From assembly GCA_031257655.1 (NCBI GenBank), contig JAIROF010000029.1:1-19420 (forward strand): DNA of 19,420 nucleotides, read 5' to 3'. Source of the stretch: Prevotellaceae bacterium. Its GTDB lineage: Bacteria > Bacteroidota > Bacteroidia > Bacteroidales > UBA932. The position numbers and the translations under genes were made by a program. The notes under the pieces are model-generated. The model made no database searches and was not told the origin of the DNA. It worked only from the letters and a program-made list of their open reading frames with translations. Of this stretch, positions 13,009 to 19,420 are shown piece by piece (position 1 is the stretch's first letter; the number at the start of each line of letters is the position of its first letter).

Positions 13009-14827
13009 TTTGTTGAATTAAATTTCCGCTCACCACGTAATTCTCACACCATGTGCGCGCAACGGTTTTTGTCAAGTATTTTTCTACAATCAGGCTGGCC
13101 GTTGGCGCAGCCCACTTTGCCCCGGCCCCGCCGTTTTCTACGTATACCGCCACGGCTATCTTGGGGTTATCTTTGGGCGCAAAGCAGATGAACACCGAGT
13201 GGTCTTCGCCGTGCGGATTTTGCGCCGTGCCCGTTTTTCCGCACAGCTCAACGCCGGCTATCTGGGCTATGCGCGCCGTCCCCCCGGGCTGCGTAACGGC
13301 GTAGCTCATGCCTTGCGCTATCGGCTCAAAGTGCCTGCGGTCGATGGTGGTGAAGCGCGGCACAAAGAAGCTGCTGTCCGGCTTTTCGCCGCCAACGCTT
13401 TTGACGATGTGCGGAGTATAGTAAAACCCGCGGTTGGCAATGGTGGCGGCAATGTTGGCCATGTGCAGCGGGGTAACGCCCAGCTCCCCCTGGCCGATGG
13501 CCAGCGATATGATGCTTAGCGATTTCCACCGGTTGGCGCCGTGCATGCGGTCGTAGATTGCTGCCGTGGGCAGGATGCCGCGCAGCTCGTTGGGGATGTC
13601 GGAGTTGAGCCTGCGCCCTATGCCGAAGCTTTCGACGTGCCTGCGCCACGTCGCAAAGCCTGTCTGCGGGTTGTTGTGCTTGTCTATAATGCTGCGAAAA
13701 ACGTGGCAGTAGTACGTGTTGCACGAAACTTGCAGGGATTGCGTCAGGTTAACCGGCGAAAAGTGCCCGTGGCACCCCACGAAGCGCTTCCCAAAGGCGT
13801 ACCCGCCGGCGCAGCTGTGCGGCGTTTTTTCGGTGGCCACCCCCTCCTGTAGCGCAATGAGCGCGTTGATGCACTTAAAGATGGAGCCGGGCGGGTACTG
13901 CGCCATCACGGCGCGGTTAAACAGCGGCTTCATGGGGTCGCTGATGAGGGCGTTTCGCTCGGCAACGCGGTGTACGTCAATAAACAGCTCGGGGTCGAAG
14001 TTGGGCGTGGATACCAGCGTGAGGATTTCGCCCGTAGACGGCTCTATGGCCACGATGCTCCCCACCTTATTTTGCATCAGCCGCTCGCCGTACTCCTGCA
14101 GCTCGGCGTCTATGGTGCACACGATGCGCTTGCCGGGAACTGCGGCGGTATCCAGCTTCCCCTCGGCGTAGGAATTTTTTACGCGGTTGTAAACGTCGCG
14201 CATGTAGATGTTCACGCCCCGCTTGCCGCGCAGCGCTTTTTCGTAGGAGTACTCTACGCCGATTTTGCCCATGTAGCTGCCCTGCGTGTAGAACGGGTCG
14301 GCGGCGATGCTGCCGGTGTCGGCCTCGCCAATGTAGCCTATCAGGTTGCCCGCAACGCGGCGCGGGTAGGAGCGTATGCTGCGAGCCTGAGCGTAAAAGC
14401 CGGGAAACTTAAACCATTTCTCCTGAAGCAGCGCAAAGGCCTCCATAGAGATTTGGCGGTGAAACAGCGCAGGCTGGTACGCTGCCGTTTTCTTGGCCTT
14501 AGATTTGATGCCGCTCAGCGTAAGCAGAATTTGTTCGGGCGAAACGCCCAGCGCCTGCGACAGCGCCGCCGTGTCGAAGGACGATACCTCGCGCGGAACG
14601 ACCACAATGTCGTACACCGTTTGGTTGCCTACCAGAAGCGTCCCGTGGCGGTCGTAAATAAGGCCGCGGGCGGGGTACTGAAGCTCGTAGCGCATTACGT
14701 TCTGGTCGGCAACGCGCTTGTAGTACCCGTCTACAACCTGAATGTAGAACAAACGTCCTGCTATAATGGTGCATACAAGCGTAAAAAAAATGGCTATGTA
14801 TAGCCTTCTATTTGCAAATTCGTTCAC
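12986..14827 (-). CDS. mrdA: Penicillin-binding protein 2 (elongasome transpeptidase)
   Basis: 613 residues, typical of PBP2. A single N-terminal membrane anchor (about 8-31) is followed by the non-catalytic pedestal domain starting at RGLIYDRHGTLL (54-65). The transpeptidase motifs are SxxK at Ser315-Ile-Phe-Lys318 (PPGSIFK), SxN at Ser368-Cys-Asn370, and KTG at 531-533 (CGKTGTAQNPHG). It cross-links peptidoglycan made by RodA during lateral growth, in the inner membrane facing the periplasm. The start is a GTG at 14825-14827, directly after the mreD stop TAA with no bases between; no in-frame ATG is available before the membrane anchor. It overlaps rodA by 23 bases at its 3' end. The tight junctions imply one transcript. 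Confidence 0.96.
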   Translation of the reverse strand: MNEFANRRLYIAIFFTLVCTIIAGRLFYIQVVDGYYKRVADQNVMRYELQYPARGLIYDRHGTLLVGNQTVYDIVVVPREVSSFDTAALSQALGVSPEQILLTLSGIKSKAKKTAAYQPALFHRQISMEAFALLQEKWFKFPGFYAQARSIRSYPRRVAGNLIGYIGEADTGSIAADPFYTQGSYMGKIGVEYSYEKALRGKRGVNIYMRDVYNRVKNSYAEGKLDTAAVPGKRIVCTIDAELQEYGERLMQNKVGSIVAIEPSTGEILTLVSTPNFDPELFIDVHRVAERNALISDPMKPLFNRAVMAQYPPGSIFKCINALIALQEGVATEKTPHSCAGGYAFGKRFVGCHGHFSPVNLTQSLQVSCNTYYCHVFRSIIDKHNNPQTGFATWRRHVESFGIGRRLNSDIPNELRGILPTAAIYDRMHGANRWKSLSIISLAIGQGELGVTPLHMANIAATIANRGFYYTPHIVKSVGGEKPDSSFFVPRFTTIDRRHFEPIAQGMSYAVTQPGGTARIAQIAGVELCGKTGTAQNPHGEDHSVFICFAPKDNPKIAVAVYVENGGAGAKWAAPTASLIVEKYLTKTVARTWCENYVVSGNLIQQNGVPSKQ

Positions 14828-15358
14828 TTATCGGTAGCGATTATCTCTTTTCTCAAAGAAAATTTCCAGCATTATCATGATAACAACCGCCGCCGTTGCG
14901 CTCAGCAGCGCGCGCAGCAGCGTAAAGTAAGCTTCGTAGAGCGTAAATATCTCCAGGAAGAACAGCGCCAGGTGAAAGGCAAAGGACAGGATAAAGGCGT
15001 AGAAGGTGAAGTTGAAAAACTTCAGCGTGTAGATGGAGGGGCGCACGCCCTTGTTGGGCTCTTCCCTGCTGACAAACCGCTTTACCACCAGCGGGCGAAC
15101 AAAGCCCACGAGCACGCACGCTGCGGCGTTCAGACCCAGCGTACCCGACAGCGCATCTACCGACAGCCCAAGCGAAAAGGATATCAGCAGCAGGTAAACC
15201 CTGGAGATGCTCATCGGGAGTATCAAGATGTAAAGAATGTAGATGCAGGGCGCTACAAACGAGTTGAGGATGCCGCGCAGCTGGAGGTTGTTGAACAAAA
15301 GAATTTGTCCGGCAACTAAGGCTACTGCGACAAGAATATTTTTTTGCCACTTGTTCAT
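14828..15358 (-). CDS. mreD: Rod-shape determining membrane protein MreD
   Basis: 176 residues with five or six hydrophobic segments (about 7-24, 30-50, 53-75, 78-92, 113-137, 140-167). MreD is a small inner-membrane partner of MreC in the elongasome and is poorly conserved in sequence; the call rests on length, the membrane pattern, the stretch SLGLSVDALSGTLGLNAAA (typical MreD 'G-x-x-x-D' region), and its place between mreC and mrdA. The ATG at 15356-15358 abuts the mreC stop without a gap, and its stop abuts the mrdA GTG, so translational coupling is likely. Confidence 0.92.
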   Translation of the reverse strand: MNKWQKNILVAVALVAGQILLFNNLQLRGILNSFVAPCIYILYILILPMSISRVYLLLISFSLGLSVDALSGTLGLNAAACVLVGFVRPLVVKRFVSREEPNKGVRPSIYTLKFFNFTFYAFILSFAFHLALFFLEIFTLYEAYFTLLRALLSATAAVVIMIMLEIFFEKRDNRYR

Positions 15359-16198
15359 TTAGTACCATATTTGTTGCGTTGATATTTGCCGCTCAACTTC
15401 CCGGAGCTCCGAGTAGCGCGAAAACCGCGTGATGTTCACGTAGCGAAGCTTTTTGAAATCCACCTCCAGCTTGACGCGGATTTCATGAAAGTTGCCCTTT
15501 TTTATTTCGTGCGAGGCCACCGTCCCTATAAAAATACCTTCGGGAAACATGGCGGAGTAGCCGCTGGTTTCTACGGTATCGCCCACCGCTATGCTCACGT
15601 GCTGAGGCACCTCCGACAGGATGGCTTCGCGGTAGCTAAGCCCGTCCCACATCAGCGTGCCCAGGTACCCGTTTTGCCGGATGCGGGCGCTGATTTTGAA
15701 GTCGCGGTTGAGCAGCGACATCACAATCGCGTAGTGCGGCGACGTGTTGACAACAATCCCCACAACCCCGTTGTCCGTCACCACCCCCATGTCCGAAACG
15801 ATGTTGTCCCACCGCCCAATGTCAAGCACAAGGTAGTTGTGCTGCTTGTTGGTCGTGCCGCTCACCACCTTGGCGGGCATGTAGGTAAACAGCGTCCCCT
15901 CCCGCGCGTTCAGCTGCCGCGCGCTGTGCGCCGTGTCGATGCTCCCGTAGCGGTCGAGCAGGTTGCGCAGCTTGGCGTTTTCGGACAGCAGCGCCTCGTT
16001 GTAGGCGTTGAGCGAAAGGTAGTCCGTGCACTGGCGCGCCAGCTTAAAGCAGTAGCTCTGCACCTCCTGCACAACGCCGTATACTTGCGTTTGCTGGTAG
16101 TAGGTGTTGTGCAGGAGTAGCGTTACGGCAATGCTTTCCAGCAGGAAGAAGATGATAAATTCGTGAAAGCGGAGTATAAATTTCAGCAAGTTACCCAT
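15359..16198 (-). CDS. mreC: Rod-shape determining protein MreC
   Basis: 279 residues from the ATG at 16198. A longer form starts at the ATG at 16213 (284 residues). I prefer the shorter because MGNLLKFILRFHEFIIFFLL matches the usual MreC opening. One membrane helix near the N-terminus (about 10-30) is followed by a short coiled coil (about 55-75, ALLSENAKLRNLLDRYG) and then the periplasmic beta-barrel domain, with KVVSGTTNKQHNYLVLDIG, GVVTDNGVVGIVVNT, ISARIRQNGYLGTLMWDG and GDTVETSGYSAMFPEGIFIG. It links MreB filaments to PBP2 and RodA from the periplasmic side. It lies 57 bases after mreB. Confidence 0.95.
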   Translation of the reverse strand: MGNLLKFILRFHEFIIFFLLESIAVTLLLHNTYYQQTQVYGVVQEVQSYCFKLARQCTDYLSLNAYNEALLSENAKLRNLLDRYGSIDTAHSARQLNAREGTLFTYMPAKVVSGTTNKQHNYLVLDIGRWDNIVSDMGVVTDNGVVGIVVNTSPHYAIVMSLLNRDFKISARIRQNGYLGTLMWDGLSYREAILSEVPQHVSIAVGDTVETSGYSAMFPEGIFIGTVASHEIKKGNFHEIRVKLEVDFKKLRYVNITRFSRYSELREVERQISTQQIWY

Positions 16199-16255
16199 GG
16201 AGCAGTTCGGCATTAAAGTTTACGTGCAAACCGGCGGCGCATAGCGCGCGCATGG

Positions 16256-17278
16256 CTACCTCATCAGGAAGAGGAAGTTCCCGATATTTTTCAGCGCGAT
16301 GCCCGTTCCTCTTGCCACCGCGTGCAGCGGGTCTTCCACCACCTGGAAGGGGATGTTGATTTTTTCCGACAATCGCTTATCCAGCCCGCGCAGCAGCGCT
16401 CCGCCGCCGGTCAGGTACACGCCTTTGGTCACCACGTCGGCGTACAGCTCCGGCGGCGTTTGCTCCAGCACGCCCAGGATGGCGCTTTCTATTTTGGAGA
16501 TGGAGCGGTCGAGGCTGTAGGCTACCTCCTGGTACGAAATGGGCACTTCGATGGGGAGCGCAGTCATCAGGTTTGGGCCGCGAACGGAGTAGTCGGCGGG
16601 AGGATTATCGAGGTCGGTAATGGCGCTGCCCACGTTGATTTTAATGTCTTCGGCCGTGCGCTCGCCGATTTTTATGTTGTGCTGGTGCCGCATGTAGGCC
16701 TGTATATCGGCCGTAAACACGTCGCCGGCTATGCGCACGCTCTTGTTGCACACAATGCCGCCCAGCGCAATGACCGCAATTTCGGCGGTACCGCCGCCTA
16801 TGTCAACAATCATGTTTCCCTCCGGGGCTTCTACGTCAATGCCGATGCCGAGCGCGGCGGCCATCGGCTCGTAAATCAGGTACACGTCCTGTCCTCCGGC
16901 GTGCTCGGCAGAATCGCGCACGGCGCGTATCTCCACCTCCGTGCTCCCCGACGGGATGCACACCACAATGCGCAGCGACGGCTTGAAGATATGCCTGCCG
17001 GAGTTGATTTTTTTTATCATGCCGCGCATCATTTGCTCGGCGGCGTTGAAGTCGGCTATTACGCCGTCGCGCAGCGGACGAACCGTCTTGATGTTTTCGG
17101 GCGTTTTGCCGTGCATTTGGCGTGCAGGATCGCCAACGGCAATCAGCCTGCCCGTGTTCTGGTCTATGGCCACAATTGAAGGTTCGTCAACCACTATGCG
17201 GTCGTTGTGGATGATGACGGTGTTGGCAGTGCCTAAGTCCATTGCCAGCTCCTGGTTTAGAAATGATAGAAATCCCAT
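16256..17278 (-). CDS. mreB: Actin-like cell-shape protein MreB
   Basis: 340 residues, the standard length. MreB forms ATP-dependent filaments under the inner membrane that guide the wall-synthesis complex. The phosphate-1 motif is DLGTANT (14-20), phosphate-2 is DIGGGTAE (159-166), and the adenosine motif is TGGGALLRGL (290-299). The N-terminal MGFLSFLNQELAMDLGT includes a short hydrophobic stretch compatible with membrane contact. The ATG at 17276-17278 gives the usual start. The gap to the purH stop is 66 bases and AT-rich, long enough for an internal promoter, but no clear one was found. Confidence 0.98.
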   Translation of the reverse strand: MGFLSFLNQELAMDLGTANTVIIHNDRIVVDEPSIVAIDQNTGRLIAVGDPARQMHGKTPENIKTVRPLRDGVIADFNAAEQMMRGMIKKINSGRHIFKPSLRIVVCIPSGSTEVEIRAVRDSAEHAGGQDVYLIYEPMAAALGIGIDVEAPEGNMIVDIGGGTAEIAVIALGGIVCNKSVRIAGDVFTADIQAYMRHQHNIKIGERTAEDIKINVGSAITDLDNPPADYSVRGPNLMTALPIEVPISYQEVAYSLDRSISKIESAILGVLEQTPPELYADVVTKGVYLTGGGALLRGLDKRLSEKINIPFQVVEDPLHAVARGTGIALKNIGNFLFLMR

Positions 17279-17344
17279 CGTTAATCGTTTACAGTGTTAT
17301 AGTTTATAATTTTGCATCCTCTCAATTTATACAGCTCGGGTGCG

Positions 17345-18871
17345 CTAATGCTTAAAGTGCCTTACCCCTGTTGTTACCATCGCCACGCCGTTTGCGTTGC
17401 AGTACTCAACGCTTTGCCGGTCGTTCACCGAGCCTCCCGGCTGGATGATGGCCGCTACTCCCGCCTTGTGCGCTATTTCTACGCAGTCGGGGAAGGGGAA
17501 AAAGGCGTCGGAGGCCATCACCGCGCCCTGTAGCGAAAATCCGAACGTCCCGGCCTTTGCGACGGCCTGGCGCAGGGCGTCTACCCGCGAGGTTTGCCCT
17601 ACGCCGGCGGCGAGCAGCTGGCGGTTTTTGGCCAGCACAATGGCGTTGGACTTGGCGTGCTTTACCAGCCGGTTGGCAAAGAGCAAGTCCTCCACCTGCT
17701 CTGCGGTGGGCTTGGCCGTGGTTACGGAGGTCAGGTCTTTTTCCGTTTCCGCCCGCAGGTCGCGGTCCTGCGCGGCCACGCCGTTGAGCAGCGCGCGGCT
17801 TTGCGTGGCGGGCAGCTCAAGCGTTTTTGCCGCGAGCAGGATGCGGTTTTTCTTTTGCTTCAGGATTGCCAGCCCCTCTGCGCTGTAAGCGGGGGCAATC
17901 ACCACTTCGCAAAACAGCCGGCTCACCTCCGCTGCGGTTTCCCGGTCCAGCTCGCGGTTGCACACCAGCACGCCGCCAAACGCGGATACGGGGTCGCCCG
18001 CAAGCGCGGCGCGCCATGCTTCCGGAAGCGTAGCGCGCGAGGCCGCCCCGCACGCGTTGTTGTGCTTGAGGATGGCAAACGTGGGGGCGACAAACTCCCG
18101 GATGAGGCTCACCGCGGCGTCTATATCGAGCAGGTTGTTGTACGATACTTCTTTGCCGTGCAGCTGGTCGAACATTTCGCCAAAGCTGCCGTAGAACGCC
18201 GCCTTTTGGTGCGGGTTTTCGCCGTAGCGCAGCGGCATGGCGCCGTGCACGCTCTGCTTAAACGAGGGGATGTGCTCGCTGCGGTTAAAGTAGGAAAAGA
18301 TGGCGCTATCGTAGTGGCTCGACACGTTGAACGCTTGCGCTGCCAGGTATTTGCGGTTGGCCAGCGTAGTGCCGCAGCCATTTTCCTTGAGCATGGCCAG
18401 CAGCTCGGCGTACTGGCGGCGCGACGCTACCACCGCCACATCGCTGTAATTCTTTGCGGCGGCGCGGATGAGCGAAATCCCGCCGACGTCTATTTTTTCG
18501 ATTATTTCGGCCTCGGAGGCCCCCGAAGCCAGCGTTTCCTCAAAGGGGTACAAATCCGCTATCACCAGGTCGATTTCGGGGATTTCGTACTGCTCCAGCT
18601 GGGCCAGGTCGTCGGGGGTGTTGCGGCGTGCAAGGATTCCGCCAAAGACTTTCGGGTGCAGCGTTTTCACCCGACCGCCAAGGATAGACGGGTACCCCGT
18701 AAGGCTTTCGACCGCCTGCGCCTCCGCGCCAAGGCCTTCGATGAAGCTCAGCGTGCCACCTGTCGAATATATTTTAACGCCGTTACTGCTAAGGTATTGA
18801 ACTATCTCATCGAGCCCATTTTTGTAAAATACCGAAAGAAGTGCGCTTTTGATTTTTTTGCTGCTAAGCAT
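17345..18871 (-). CDS. purH: Bifunctional AICAR transformylase / IMP cyclohydrolase
   Basis: 508 residues, normal length. It performs the last two steps of IMP synthesis: formylation of AICAR using 10-formyl-THF, then ring closure to IMP. The cyclohydrolase (MGS-like) domain covers about 1-130: YSTGGT (35-40), GGRVKTLHPKVFGGIL (65-80), DLVIADLYPFE and EKIDVGGISLIRAAAKN. The transformylase domain covers about 200-508, with YGENPHQKAAFY (216-227), the catalytic Lys269-His270 in LKHNNACGAA, GDPVSAFGG (292-300), and DAFFPFPDCVE with QPGGSVND toward the end. The ATG at 18869-18871 gives the family-typical start. It is first in the minus-strand run leading into mreB. That linkage is recurrent in Bacteroidota in my knowledge, though the functional reason is unclear. 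Confidence 0.98.
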   Translation of the reverse strand: MLSSKKIKSALLSVFYKNGLDEIVQYLSSNGVKIYSTGGTLSFIEGLGAEAQAVESLTGYPSILGGRVKTLHPKVFGGILARRNTPDDLAQLEQYEIPEIDLVIADLYPFEETLASGASEAEIIEKIDVGGISLIRAAAKNYSDVAVVASRRQYAELLAMLKENGCGTTLANRKYLAAQAFNVSSHYDSAIFSYFNRSEHIPSFKQSVHGAMPLRYGENPHQKAAFYGSFGEMFDQLHGKEVSYNNLLDIDAAVSLIREFVAPTFAILKHNNACGAASRATLPEAWRAALAGDPVSAFGGVLVCNRELDRETAAEVSRLFCEVVIAPAYSAEGLAILKQKKNRILLAAKTLELPATQSRALLNGVAAQDRDLRAETEKDLTSVTTAKPTAEQVEDLLFANRLVKHAKSNAIVLAKNRQLLAAGVGQTSRVDALRQAVAKAGTFGFSLQGAVMASDAFFPFPDCVEIAHKAGVAAIIQPGGSVNDRQSVEYCNANGVAMVTTGVRHFKH

Positions 18872-19094
18872 TCTCTAATATAACAATAAATAATTTGTAC
18901 ACAACAACTTACATCCCAATAGCGGGGTGCTTTTCAAATTTTAAAGATAGTTAAATATATTGGATTTTGCCAAGTCTCTTTAGCGATGTTTCTACTAAAA
19001 AAACTTAAAAAACGGAATATTTGAATTTTTTCTGATAGGGTGAGTTGTTTTAATGGTTTTTGGATGAATTTGCAAGAAAAACACCGGGTTAACC
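18872..19094. other. AT-rich region upstream of purH, no gene seen
   Basis: No coding frame with protein character was found here. The stretch 18930-19060 is strongly AT-rich with A and T runs, and should contain the purH promoter. One TTTG near 18938 (minus strand) has a rough TAnnTTTG-like partner nearby, but the match and spacing are too weak to call. Together with the two arrays that follow, the gene-free stretch reaches the right window edge (549 bases). Confidence 0.4.
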
Positions 19095-19236
19095 TTAATG
19101 GAGCTTGAATGAGGCTTGAATGGGGCTTTAATGAGGCTTGAATAGGGCTTTAATGAGGCTTTAATGAGGCTTGAATAGGGCTTGAATGAGGCTTGAATGA
19201 GGCTTGAATGAGGCTTGAATGGGGCTTGAATAGGGC
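19095..19236. repeat. 11-base tandem array, TTGAATRRGGC, 12 units
   Basis: Twelve full 11-base units run from 19105 to 19236, preceded by one 10-base variant at 19095. The frame TTGAAT..GGC is constant; variation is confined to position 3 (G or T) and positions 7-8 (GA, GG or AG). Stops in the forward frames and TAA in the reverse rule out a coding repeat. It is the only large array in the window that does not have a 7-base period. Confidence 0.92.
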
Positions 19237-19330
19237 TTGCGCTTTTTTCCCCCGCAGCGCTTCAATATTTCAAAACCCGCTCGGCACTCCCCGCAGCTTC
19301 ATGCAATTCATTGCAAATCAACATAATCAG

Positions 19331-19420
19331 CAGCTCACAGCGCACAGCTCACAGCGCACAACTTTCAACTTTCAACTTACAACTTACAACTTACAACTTT
19401 CAACTTACAACTTACAACTT
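19331..19420. repeat. Composite heptamer array, CAGCKCA x4 then CAACTTW x9, running off the edge
   Basis: CAGCTCA, CAGCGCA, CAGCTCA, CAGCGCA (19331-19358) are followed without register change by CAACTTT, CAACTTT, then CAACTTA/CAACTTT units to the last base of the window. The CAACTTA/CAACTTT words recur at 10531-10620 and, inverted, at 11238-11271. Confidence 0.92.

Noticed and set aside
17594..18883. Long plus-strand open frame (429 codons) opposite purH
   Set aside because: Antisense shadow of purH; His/Gln/Arg-rich composition, no domain seen.
18872..18960. Bacteroidota-type -33/-7 promoter for purH
   Set aside because: A TTTG and a TAAGTTGT are present, but spacing is about 23 bases and the -7 match is poor.
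19095..19420. Possible CRISPR array
   Set aside because: Units are contiguous 11-mers and 7-mers with no unique spacers, and no cas gene is in the window.

Overview
This window looks like chromosomal DNA of a Bacteroidota bacterium, most likely of the order Bacteroidales. The evidence is the linkage purH-mreB-mreC-mreD-mrdA-rodA, which I know from that phylum; a GH97-like secreted glycosidase start; a TGS-domain nucleoside kinase; and the absence of clear Shine-Dalgarno sites. No rRNA, tRNA, CRISPR array or phage module was seen.

Layout, left to right. 1-164 (minus) is the start of a secreted protein, probably a GH97 family glycoside hydrolase, running off the left edge. 547-2578 (plus) holds a two-component pair: a LytS-type membrane histidine kinase and a LytTR response regulator, separated by an unusually repeat-filled 250-base gap. 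2647-6064 (minus) is thrA (fused aspartate kinase-homoserine dehydrogenase) followed by thrB (GHMP homoserine kinase), the first, third and fourth steps of threonine synthesis from aspartate. thrC does not follow. 6195-8637 is a mobile-element zone: a truncated DDE transposase remnant abutting an IS1634-like element whose transposase is split by a frameshift. 8837-11234 (minus) holds a TGS-domain nucleoside kinase and ribE (riboflavin synthase). 11587-18871 (minus) is the cell-shape cluster, transcribed purH, mreB, mreC, mreD, mrdA (PBP2), rodA, with tight or overlapping junctions. This links IMP synthesis to the elongasome, which directs lateral wall growth.

The genes are ordinary housekeeping or IS genes. 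The unusual layer is between them. Nearly every larger intergenic gap carries short tandem arrays with a strict 7-base period, built from at least eight different unit sequences (TAATTCC, CCCCGCG, CCATTAA, AACTTAC, CCCTTAC, CAACTTT, CAGCTCA, CAGCGCA). Two arrays change unit sequence without losing the 7-base register. Several touch start or stop codons: the ribE and rodA stops lie in array units, and the ribE and response-regulator starts sit within about 10 bases of one. There is also an 11-base, 12-unit array, a 27-base tandem repeat, a 33-base duplication at an IS end, and two long imperfect inverted repeats with a related solo arm elsewhere. These repeats are what I would look at again. 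No new protein-based system was identified.
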